Assembly: GCA_005787645.1 (NCBI GenBank)
Contig: SYAM01000031.1
Span: 1 to 25,165 of the forward strand
Source of the DNA: Actinomycetota bacterium
Lineage (GTDB): Bacteria > Actinomycetota > Actinomycetes > Nanopelagicales > Nanopelagicaceae
Length of the DNA stretch: 25,165 nt
Direction: 5' to 3'
In this document: positions 8,568-15,434 of the stretch, in pieces
Numbering within the stretch: the first letter of the stretch is position 1
Layout of the letters: each line of letters opens with the position of its first letter
Notes under the pieces: model-generated
Seen by the model: only the letters and a program-made list of their open reading frames with translations
Database searches by the model: none
What the model was told of the DNA's origin: nothing
Position numbers and translations under genes: made by a program

Positions 8568-9692
8568 CTACTTCAGTTGTAGCGCGCTCCAATCAGGATC
8601 GCTATCGATTCCCATCACTGAGTCTGGAAGTTCGGGCATGGTGAATTTCCACCCGGTGAGTGAGTCTTCGGCATCGACCCTGCGATTGGCCACGATTAAT
8701 TCGGCGAGCGCATCCACACTCGCACCTGGGGCAGAATATTCGATAGAGATACTCTCCACATCGAGAATTGAAGCAACTTGGCTATGCCAGGCATCGTAAA
8801 CGTGCCACGAGACCGGCATATTCTTTTCCGCTAGATAATCGTTGAGTTGAAGTAGCCGCGATAGACCGCCTTGGCAAGTGGTGTCAATTCGCAAAATATC
8901 TACGGCACCACTCTCAACAAATGCTTGTGGGTGATAGAGATGCGTCTCATCGTCGCCGCTAGCAAGTGGTGAATCCAGGAGTGAGCGTAACTTCTTAAGT
9001 TCCATCAAACTCCCCGATACAAAGGGATCTTCGACCCATGCAAGATCTAAGCCTCCCACTATCTTCATAGCATCTTCCGCTGTATGACATGAGAAGGCTA
9101 GATCGGTGGCAACTGGACAGAGTCTGGTATCAAGCGCTGCGATTATTCGCTCACGAGTTAATTCAGGGGTCAATCCGACCGGAAGCTTTACTCCGTGTGC
9201 GCCGGCAGCAACTGCTGCCTTGACCTCCCATGCAATATCTTCTGGCCCACGCGAGGGTGGATAACCAATGACAGCCCACTTCGCGATTGCCTTTTCGCTC
9301 TTACCAAAACGAGCTGCGACGGTTTTACCCTCACGCTTTGCCACCGCTTCATGCGCCGCCAAATCGACGAGTGAAAATCCGCGCAACGCTGCACCCGACG
9401 ATAACGGAGCGCTCGCTCGGCGATAGACGGCATCCCATGTGCTGATCGGATCGCCGGTAAAAAGCTCTTTGTATAGTGGTGCGATAATCGTATTAACGCA
9501 TTCAGTCACAGGAACACCGCGATCTAATCCAAAGGCATGACCAACGCTTCCATTAGCAAGGCGCACAGTTGTCACGCAATATCCGCGCGCGGTAATCAAG
9601 TACTGACCTAACTGGACGGGGCGAGGCAAAGTAACCGTGATGCGCCGAGCAGAAACATTGAGAATCTCTCCGCTGCTTTTGATGCTATTCAT
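8568..9692 (-). CDS. enolase-superfamily acid-sugar dehydratase/racemase (mandelate racemase group)
   Basis: 374-residue protein with the N-terminal lid domain and TIM barrel of the mandelate racemase subgroup. Metal-site candidates are D197 (VATDLAF), E221 (WVEDP) and the acidic SGDDE segment at 246-250. General acid/base candidates are K169 (GVKLPVG) and the D270-H297 dyad (ILRID and WHVYD). The usual KxK pair is KLP here, leaving one Lys, which fits a dehydratase relying on the His-Asp dyad. The likely reaction is dehydration of an aldonate or uronate to a 2-keto-3-deoxy acid. The frame is open to 9857, but the upstream part is Arg/Lys-rich and non-family-like, so ATG 9692 is preferred although its Shine-Dalgarno is weak (AAGGGA about 16 nt away). 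Convergent with the SDR, 6-bp gap. Confidence 0.88.
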   Translation of the reverse strand: MNSIKSSGEILNVSARRITVTLPRPVQLGQYLITARGYCVTTVRLANGSVGHAFGLDRGVPVTECVNTIIAPLYKELFTGDPISTWDAVYRRASAPLSSGAALRGFSLVDLAAHEAVAKREGKTVAARFGKSEKAIAKWAVIGYPPSRGPEDIAWEVKAAVAAGAHGVKLPVGLTPELTRERIIAALDTRLCPVATDLAFSCHTAEDAMKIVGGLDLAWVEDPFVSGSLMELKKLRSLLDSPLASGDDETHLYHPQAFVESGAVDILRIDTTCQGGLSRLLQLNDYLAEKNMPVSWHVYDAWHSQVASILDVESISIEYSAPGASVDALAELIVANRRVDAEDSLTGWKFTMPELPDSVMGIDSDPDWSALQLK

Positions 9693-9973
9693 GAGAGCAC
9701 TTTTTCGTTCCCTTGCCCCATCCGTCAAATAGCCATATCCCTGCCATGAGCGGGTTTTTACCGCCTTTTCGCGCCTCGGGAGGGTCGCTTTGAGGGGTAC
9801 TCGCTGAGATATTCGCCCACTCCAAACGTTATGAAAAATACATACTAAATCGAGCAAAACGCCTTGATTCGCGACCTATAAACGTGGTGGGCTAGGGGGA
9901 CAAATAAGGCTCCGGAAGGGCCTTAACTTTGAGCTCCATTTCACTTGGCGCCAACTGAGTTAGGAGAAAGTAA
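9693..9973. promoter_or_regulatory. divergent intergenic region before the sugar importer
   Basis: 281 bp separating the dehydratase gene (minus) from the sugar-binding-protein gene (plus), so it should hold both promoters. AT-rich elements are TATAAA at 9877-9882 on the plus strand and TAGTAT on the minus strand near 9841-9848; neither has a matching -35 at normal spacing. TCCAAACGTTATGA at 9821-9834 resembles a LacI-family operator. A small hairpin lies at 9905-9925. AGGAG at 9962-9966 is the ribosome binding site of the importer gene. Confidence 0.45.
9905..9925 (+). other. small hairpin in the leader of the sugar-binding-protein gene
   Basis: TAAGGCTC and GGGCCTTA pair over 8 bp (one U-G wobble) around a 5-nt loop, about 49 nt before ATG 9974. 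It could fold in the mRNA leader; no function can be assigned. Confidence 0.35.
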
Positions 9974-11227
9974 ATGAAGAAATTCCGTACCCGCATTGCG
10001 GCCGTTGCAGCGATGAGCTTTGCAGCAACTTTCGCGGTAGCGGCTCTGCCTTCGCAAGCTGAGGATGTCACTCTCAAGCTTGTTATGGCCGCCTACACCG
10101 ATGACATGGTTGATTACTACGACGGTCTTGCTCAAGACTTCGAGAATGCCAACCCTGGAATTAAGGTTGAGGTTGACGTAGTCGCATGGCCTGAAATCGG
10201 CCAGAAGGTCAAGACTTTGATTGCATCTGGTCAAACACCAGATATCGTCAATAACGACGAATTCGCAGGTGAAGCTGCAGCAGGTCTGCTCTATCGTGCA
10301 GATCAAATCGTAAGTGGAGCAGTTCTAAAAGACATCATCCCTGCATTCCTCGACAACTCCAAGTACAAGGGAACTGCCTACGCAGTGCCCGACCTTGCAT
10401 CAGCTCGTGCATTCTTCTGGAACAAGCAACTCATCTCCGGTGCTGGCGTTAAGGCTGCTCCAAAGACTTGGGATGACATGCTCGCTGCTGCAAAGGCAGT
10501 GAAGAAGAAGTATCCAGATGTCTATCCATACTGCCTTCCACTTGGACCTGAAGAAGCACAGATGATCTTCACAACATGGGGTGGCGGCAATGGTGGCCGT
10601 CTCTTCAACGAGAAGAGCAACAAGTACACCTTGAACAATAAAGAGTTCAAGGGCGCTCTTGATTTCCTCAAGACCCTTGTTGACCAAAAATTGACTCAAC
10701 CAAACCCAGGTAAGACCAACCGTACCGATGGCTGCTGGGCGCTCTTTGCTAAAGGCAAGGTAGCGATGGTTGATGGCGGCGTCTTCCTACCAGATTGGCT
10801 ATCCAAGAATGGTGGAGAGAGCATCGACTGGGCAGCGGGAGCTTTCCCGGCTGCAAAGGGTAAGACTGACATCACCGTTGGTGTCCAGGATTACTTCAAG
10901 GGCTACAAGGCCGGTGGAAAGCAGAAGGAAATCCAGAAATTCCTCACCTTCCTCTTCGAGCCTACTAACTACCAAGGCTTCTTGAAGGCTGCTGGTGGAT
11001 TCATCCCTGCTACTAAGAGCGCTGGAAAGCTTGCTGAAGAGGACCCAATCATCGGGCCATACGTCAAGCTTCTTCCAAAGGCGATCTTCTACCCAGGAAC
11101 CGTTGGTTCATGGCAGGCATGTAAGGCATCAATCGTGACCTACATGGGTAACGCGATGTCAAACACTGGAAAAGCGCTTCAACAGATCCAGGCAAAGTGC
11201 GATGCCGCACATAAGAAAGTTAAGTAA
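9974..11227 (+). CDS. sugar ABC transporter substrate-binding protein, family 1
   Basis: 417-residue extracytoplasmic sugar-binding protein. A Sec signal peptide covers about residues 1-29 (basic KKFRTR, Ala-rich core, cleavage after SQA before EDVT). Family-1 hallmarks are the FENANPGIKVEVDVVAW segment, the GQTPDIVNND hinge region, TWDDMLAAAKAV and GKVAMVDGG. AGGAG at 9962-9966 lies 7 nt before the ATG. Two permeases follow after a stem-loop. The adjacent divergent dehydratase and the downstream unknown enzyme suggest a sugar, sugar acid or small glycoside as ligand; identity cannot be read from sequence. Four Cys residues (C182, C244, C393, C409 by approximate count) could form disulfides in the exported protein. 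Confidence 0.94.
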   Translation: MKKFRTRIAAVAAMSFAATFAVAALPSQAEDVTLKLVMAAYTDDMVDYYDGLAQDFENANPGIKVEVDVVAWPEIGQKVKTLIASGQTPDIVNNDEFAGEAAAGLLYRADQIVSGAVLKDIIPAFLDNSKYKGTAYAVPDLASARAFFWNKQLISGAGVKAAPKTWDDMLAAAKAVKKKYPDVYPYCLPLGPEEAQMIFTTWGGGNGGRLFNEKSNKYTLNNKEFKGALDFLKTLVDQKLTQPNPGKTNRTDGCWALFAKGKVAMVDGGVFLPDWLSKNGGESIDWAAGAFPAAKGKTDITVGVQDYFKGYKAGGKQKEIQKFLTFLFEPTNYQGFLKAAGGFIPATKSAGKLAEEDPIIGPYVKLLPKAIFYPGTVGSWQACKASIVTYMGNAMSNTGKALQQIQAKCDAAHKKVK

Positions 11228-11253
11228 CGCTTAGGTTACTTACCTGTTGTAAA

Positions 11254-11296
11254 AGTGAAAGGCAGGGCCTCGACAATCGAGGTCTTGCCTTTCATT
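11254..11296 (+). terminator. strong stem-loop between sugar-binding protein and permease genes
   Basis: A 20-bp stem (11254-11273 with 11277-11296, three G-U wobbles) closed by a 3-nt loop CAA, starting 26 nt after the binding-protein stop. The downstream sequence is TA-rich but has no uninterrupted T-run, so it may act as a partial terminator or as a 3'-end protector keeping binding-protein mRNA above permease mRNA. Confidence 0.85.
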
Positions 11297-11348
11297 ATAG
11301 TTAACTAGAGTCACTCCATAACAGATAGAAATAGATGAGGGAGCGCAC

Positions 11349-12245
11349 GTGGTCGCCGCAACAGTGAAGAAGGAACCTGCTCGCGCAGCCCTTCCTTGGC
11401 TGAGTGGAACGATCTTCCTCATCGTTGGCTTTGTACTTTGGCCAACGCTCGAACTCTTCCTCATGTCTTTTAGAAGTATCGATATCTCAGGACTTATCCA
11501 AGGTTGGGCTGGCCTTGAGAACTATCGGATGTTAGCCGCGAACTTTGACTTACCACCTGTATTACGACGTACCGTCATCTGGTTAGTAGTAGTGGTCGGT
11601 ATGACCCTTGCCATCTCCTTGCCTCTTGCCCAATTGATGAATGCTAAATTTCGAGGACAGAAATTCCTCCGCTACTCCATAATCATTCCGTGGGCTGCAT
11701 CTCTAGTCATTACTGCAACGTCGTTCAAATGGATCCTCGATCCGTACTACGGCATGATGAATTTGATTCTCAAAGATCTAGGGATCATCAAGGAAGATGT
11801 CGATCTCCTTGGCAACCCTTCGACCTCTTTCATCATGCTTTTGGTTGTGGCGATATTCGTCTCACTCCCCTTCACTAGTTACGTACTTCTCGCTGGCTTA
11901 CAGTCGATTCCAGGTGAAGTGCTCGAAGCGGCCAAAGTAGATGGCGCGGGTGGGTGGAAAACCTATTGGACCATTATTTTCCCGCTACTACGCCCTGCAT
12001 TCCTTGTTGCTGCGGTCATCAATGCGGTTTACGTCTTTAACTCTTTCCCCATCATTTGGGTATTGACTAAAGGTGGACCCGGCTATGAAACTGATACTAC
12101 GACGACATTTGCCTACAAAATCGCCTTCCGCGATCAAGATATCGGACAGTCAGCATCTCTTGCAGTCGGAAACTTCATCGTAATTTTCATCTTCATCATG
12201 CTTTTCTTGAAGCTATCTAAATGGCGAGAGGCGGATCAAACGTGA
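11349..12245 (+). CDS. sugar ABC transporter permease, MalF/UgpA type
   Basis: 298-residue inner-membrane permease with about six membrane spans (the first near residues 17-40). The EAA motif region at residues 190-216, containing EAAKVDGAGGWKTYW and FPLLRP, is the ATPase-docking loop of the binding-protein-dependent transport family. The conserved LTKGGPG segment typical of MalF/UgpA-like subunits is near the C-terminus. GTG 11349 is preceded by GAGGGAG, with about 6 nt spacing. It overlaps the next permease (GTGA). Confidence 0.93.
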   Translation: MVAATVKKEPARAALPWLSGTIFLIVGFVLWPTLELFLMSFRSIDISGLIQGWAGLENYRMLAANFDLPPVLRRTVIWLVVVVGMTLAISLPLAQLMNAKFRGQKFLRYSIIIPWAASLVITATSFKWILDPYYGMMNLILKDLGIIKEDVDLLGNPSTSFIMLLVVAIFVSLPFTSYVLLAGLQSIPGEVLEAAKVDGAGGWKTYWTIIFPLLRPAFLVAAVINAVYVFNSFPIIWVLTKGGPGYETDTTTTFAYKIAFRDQDIGQSASLAVGNFIVIFIFIMLFLKLSKWREADQT

Positions 12246-13087
12246 GCGTGCCTGCACCAATCGTTAAACGTCGCATCAAAGGTTTCGTACTCTCCGTCAC
12301 CGGTCTCGTAACCGCATTTATCTTCCTATTTCCTTATGTCACGATGTTTAGCACCGCTCTGAAACCTAAAGCAGATATCACCGATATGCCGCCGACCTAT
12401 CTGCCCCAAGATTGGATTTGGAGCAACTTCATAAACGTATTCAAGGAGATTGAATTCGGCACGTATATGAAGAACACTATTATCATTGCGCTGGCAACGA
12501 TGCTCATTGGGTTGATTGTATCAATTCCTGCAGGGTATTTCGTCGCCCGCCATAATTTCCGAGGCCGAACTCTCTTCTTACTCGTAGTACTCGTCACTCA
12601 AATGTTCTCGCCTACCACTCTGCTTATTGGTATCTATCGCGAGATGTCAGTCCTCAACCTCATTAATACCTACACTGGCCTGATTATGGTAAATGCTGCC
12701 TTTAATCTCGCCTTTGCGGTCTGGATCCTCTCCAGCTTTTTCCGCTCAATTCCAAAAGAGATCGAAGAGGCTGCACAAATCGATGGCTGTTCGAGGTTCC
12801 AAGCCTTCCGAAAAGTGGCCCTCCCGCTCGCTCTCCCTGGGATCGTTACAACAGCAATCTTTATCTTCATCGCTGCATGGAACGAGTTCGTAGTTGCTTA
12901 TACCCTTGCCAGTCAACCCGCAAAACAACCTTTCTCTGTTGGTCTCTCACTTCTGACCGGCTACTACGAGGTGAAGTGGAATTACCTCTTCGCAGGCTCC
13001 CTGATTGCCATCATCCCAGTTGTCGTCCTCTTCATCTTCATCGAGAAATATCTTGTCAGTGGTCTTACTGCCGGCAGTGTGAAGTAG
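12242..13087 (+). CDS. sugar ABC transporter permease, MalG/UgpE type
   Basis: Second sugar permease, 281 residues from GTG 12242, which overlaps the previous stop as GTGA and has GAGAGG at 12226-12231 with 10 nt spacing. ATG 12221, seven codons upstream, lacks a clear ribosome binding site. MalG-type features are FPYVTMFSTALKP near the start and the EAA segment EIEEAAQIDGCSRFQAFRKVALPLALPG at about 173-200, followed by AAWNEFVVAYTL. No ATPase gene follows; the motor is presumably a shared MsmK/UgpC-type protein encoded elsewhere, a common arrangement in Gram-positive bacteria. Confidence 0.93.
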   Translation: MSVPAPIVKRRIKGFVLSVTGLVTAFIFLFPYVTMFSTALKPKADITDMPPTYLPQDWIWSNFINVFKEIEFGTYMKNTIIIALATMLIGLIVSIPAGYFVARHNFRGRTLFLLVVLVTQMFSPTTLLIGIYREMSVLNLINTYTGLIMVNAAFNLAFAVWILSSFFRSIPKEIEEAAQIDGCSRFQAFRKVALPLALPGIVTTAIFIFIAAWNEFVVAYTLASQPAKQPFSVGLSLLTGYYEVKWNYLFAGSLIAIIPVVVLFIFIEKYLVSGLTAGSVK

Positions 13088-13089
13088 CC

Positions 13090-14277
13090 ATGGGGCGTCA
13101 CAACGCCTTCACCTTCCCCTACACCTTCTTCCGCCAGAGCGCTGCCAGAGTAATCCCCGACCTCCAAAGTTATGGATTTACCGGAATTAATCTCGCCCTT
13201 AACTACCATGCCAGCCGTGATTTTCTCCTTCGCCAAGGTCCGGCGTTGGAGTATCTCGCCGACGGCTTTCATTACTACACGCCCAATCGAGATATGTATC
13301 CATCTCAGTCTGTGCAACCGAATCCCAAAGATTGCCTCACTGAAAATCGGATGCTTGATGAAGTTATTAGGGTAGCCAGCAGACAGGGCTTCGAAGTCAA
13401 CGCATGGGCTGTCTACATGCATAACTCTGCAATTGGCTTTCAATACCCAAAACTCACCGTGACAAACTGCTTTGGAAACCACTTTCTCTCTGAACTCTGT
13501 CCAAGTAGCCCCGAAATTGCTGGATATATCTCAGGGCTTAGTAACGACTTGGCAAGCAGAGGCATCACCACGCTTGCTATCGAATCACTTCATTTTCACG
13601 GAGCCCATCATGGGGAGCACCATGAGCGATTCTTCCTAGAGATGAGCGAGGTCACCGGTTTTCTCCTCTCCCTCTGTTTCTGCACTTATTGCATCGCACA
13701 TTTTGTTGGTGATGGTCCAGCGCTCAAGGAGCGAGTTGTGCAATTACTCAGAGTATTTCTTGAAGATCATGATGAGTGGCTTGGAGTGGAGCTGACAAAA
13801 GAGAATCTGGCATCGATTGTTGGAGAGGAGATTCTTGGATACCTAACTTCTCGTGAAGAGACTGTTGCTCGTCGTTATCGTGAGGTCAGAGAGGTTGCCG
13901 CAGCGCATGGAGTGCGCACCACATTCATTGATCAAGCCCCGCTTATTACTAATTCGGCGAGCGCACCACTCGGCAAAAGTTGGCAGGTAGGCATCGACAA
14001 TATGCTTATAGATAAAGCAGTTGATATCTATGAGCCATTAATTTATCGAGTGAGCGCCGAAGAGGTAGGCGCTGTGGCTAGCCACTATCGGTCAGAAATC
14101 TCAGGTGCGATTACCGCTATTCTCCGCCCGACTTACCCTGATAATGATTCGAGAGAAAAACTAAGCGCCAAAGTAAAAGCTCTGCACGATAGCTCAGTTC
14201 ACGATATTGATTTCTACCTTCTGGATGCGATGCGACCGCGAGACTTGGAGTGGATTAAGGGCGCGATTATTTCTTGA
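13090..14277 (+). CDS. uncharacterised protein, probably a TIM-barrel glycoside-hydrolase-like enzyme
   Basis: 395-residue protein I do not recognise as a named family. The open frame extends upstream into the permease gene, but ATG 13090, 2 bp after the permease stop, gives a sensible start. It alternates strand and helix as a TIM barrel would (YGFTGINLALNYHASRDFL near 28-46, GFEVNAWAVYMHNS at 100-113, RGITTLAIESLHFHG at 157-171). A His-rich stretch carries E165, H168, H170, H173, H174, H177 and H178, followed by a CxCxxC motif at C196, C198 and C201, with C127 and C137 earlier. CxCxxC in this position recalls the Zn-binding or structural cluster of some barrel glycosidases (GH42 or GHL6-like). 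No signal peptide. Its linkage to the sugar permeases suggests action on the imported compound. The 3' end overlaps the convergent SDR gene by 11 bp. Confidence 0.8.
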   Translation: MGRHNAFTFPYTFFRQSAARVIPDLQSYGFTGINLALNYHASRDFLLRQGPALEYLADGFHYYTPNRDMYPSQSVQPNPKDCLTENRMLDEVIRVASRQGFEVNAWAVYMHNSAIGFQYPKLTVTNCFGNHFLSELCPSSPEIAGYISGLSNDLASRGITTLAIESLHFHGAHHGEHHERFFLEMSEVTGFLLSLCFCTYCIAHFVGDGPALKERVVQLLRVFLEDHDEWLGVELTKENLASIVGEEILGYLTSREETVARRYREVREVAAAHGVRTTFIDQAPLITNSASAPLGKSWQVGIDNMLIDKAVDIYEPLIYRVSAEEVGAVASHYRSEISGAITAILRPTYPDNDSREKLSAKVKALHDSSVHDIDFYLLDAMRPRDLEWIKGAIIS

Positions 14278-15034
14278 TCCAAGGAATGCGCTTAGGGGTG
14301 AAACCACCGTCAATCGTAAGTATCTCGCCGGTGATGTAACTGGCATCATCTGAGAGCAAGAATTTCACGCCACGGGCAATCTCGTCGGGTTCACCAAAAC
14401 GATTCATTGCATGCATGCTCTGAATAGATGGGTCTAAGTACCCATTCTTGGTCGCATTCACCACAAAAGGAGTGTTGATATATCCAGGAGCAATCGCATT
14501 GATCCGAATACCAAACTCGGCCCATTCGACCGCGAGGGTTCGTGTGATCGCATCAATGCCTGCCTTGGCTACTGAGTATGGCAAACGCCGTGGCCAGCCG
14601 AAGTTATGTGCTAACGAGGAGAAGTTCACAAAAGCACCTGGCTTGCCATTACCTACCAGGTAACGGGCAACTCCTTGATTCATGTAGAAATGGCCATCGA
14701 GATGGACATCAAGTACCTCACGCCATTGCTCTGGGGTCATATCAAGGCTGGCGTGATTGGTGCTATTTCCGGCACAGCAGACCAAGCCTGATATATCTCC
14801 AGCCCAGGCAAGGCTCTTTTGGACAACCTCTGCTGCCCCAGCAGCGGTGGTAATGACAGATTCCAGGAAGAGCGCTCGGTCGGGATATCTCTGCTGTAAC
14901 TGGCCAAAGCCACCCTCTTTGAGGTCTGCAGAGATCACTTTGACTGATGGCCAATCAGCAAGTAAACGCTCTGCCGTGGCTAAACCGATCCCGCTTCCGC
15001 CACCGGTGATTATTACTGTCGTGTGTTCTGCCAT
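14267..15034 (-). CDS. short-chain dehydrogenase/reductase (SDR), probably NAD-dependent
   Basis: 255-residue SDR, last gene of the minus-strand operon. TGGGSGIG is at residues 10-17, and an Asp after beta-2 (ISADLKE) favours NAD. NNAG reads CCAG at 86-89. S140, Y153 and K157 (YSVAK) form the catalytic set, while the active-site Asn position holds His (VHLDG). The C-terminal ILTIDGGFTP is classical. It shares VHLDG, TRTLAVEW and the surrounding pattern with the SDR at 6932-7693, so the two are likely paralogues. It starts 9 nt after the RidA-like stop, with only a weak ribosome binding site, consistent with translational coupling. Possible role: sugar or 2-keto-3-deoxy-acid dehydrogenase. Confidence 0.92.
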   Translation of the reverse strand: MAEHTTVIITGGGSGIGLATAERLLADWPSVKVISADLKEGGFGQLQQRYPDRALFLESVITTAAGAAEVVQKSLAWAGDISGLVCCAGNSTNHASLDMTPEQWREVLDVHLDGHFYMNQGVARYLVGNGKPGAFVNFSSLAHNFGWPRRLPYSVAKAGIDAITRTLAVEWAEFGIRINAIAPGYINTPFVVNATKNGYLDPSIQSMHAMNRFGEPDEIARGVKFLLSDDASYITGEILTIDGGFTPKRIPWIKK

Positions 15035-15043
15035 CGTTACTCG

Positions 15044-15430
15044 TTATTCGACCCAGAGGGTTGCTTCAACTTCGACGCATAACTCCGGCAACATCAACCG
15101 ACTAGCTTCAACGAATGAGCATGCTGGCAAGATTTTTGCAAAAAATTCACCATGAGCCTTCGCTACCCCTGGCCAATCTTCGATGTTGGTAAGGAATACT
15201 CGAGTCCGGATTGTGTTCTCGAAAGTCGCACCCAATTCTTTTACAGCCTTTTCGATTTCAGTGAGAATGTATTTCATTTGACCATAAGCATCGTGGGGAA
15301 ACATGACCTGACCATCGCGTGTAGTCGCGCTCGTTCCACTTACTTCAATGAGATTTCCCATCCGTACTGCTCGTGAGTATCCAACGATAGGAGCCCAAGG
15401 GCGATTCCCATCAACTCGGCCAACTTCCAT
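15044..15430 (-). CDS. RidA-family protein lacking the catalytic arginine
   Basis: 128-residue Rid/YjgF/UK114-fold protein with the ordinary family length when started at ATG 15430, 4 bp after the D-aminoacylase stop, with AAAGG upstream. The frame is open further, to 15496, inside the D-aminoacylase gene, but that extension is out-of-frame sequence of the neighbour. Family features are LIEVSGTSATTRDGQV, MKYILTEIEKAVKELGATFENTIRTRVFL and the terminal VEVEA. The Arg that binds the imine/enamine substrate carboxylate in RidA (E. coli R105, PARS context) is C104 here (PACS). It therefore belongs with the Arg-less Rid groups, and classical 2-iminoacid deaminase activity is doubtful. A second RidA in the same operon retains the Arg. 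Confidence 0.88.
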   Translation of the reverse strand: MEVGRVDGNRPWAPIVGYSRAVRMGNLIEVSGTSATTRDGQVMFPHDAYGQMKYILTEIEKAVKELGATFENTIRTRVFLTNIEDWPGVAKAHGEFFAKILPACSFVEASRLMLPELCVEVEATLWVE

Positions 15431-15434
15431 GGTC

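Noticed and set aside
8562..8592. Short inverted repeat GCTAC/GTAGC at the convergent SDR/enolase junction as a terminator
   Set aside because: Only 5 bp of stem and no T-run; too weak to call.
9693..9857. 55-codon upstream extension of the enolase-superfamily gene
   Set aside because: Arg/Lys-rich and unlike the family N-terminus; it would consume the divergent promoter region. Not fully excluded, because the Shine-Dalgarno of ATG 9692 is weak.
9841..9900. TATAAA (9877-9882) and neighbouring AT-rich words as a promoter -10
   Set aside because: No -35-like hexamer at 16-18 bp spacing, so a specific promoter call is not supported.
12877..13089. Open N-terminal extension (71 codons) of the gene at 13090-14277, inside the permease gene
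   Set aside because: It is an out-of-frame reading of the MalG-type permease and shows no protein-like pattern. ATG 13090 follows the permease stop directly.
12982..13482. 166-codon open frame on the minus strand
   Set aside because: Antisense shadow of the permease and the following gene; no recognisable domain or ribosome binding site. Similar antisense frames at 721-1104, 6304-6627 and 14757-15155 were rejected for the same reason.
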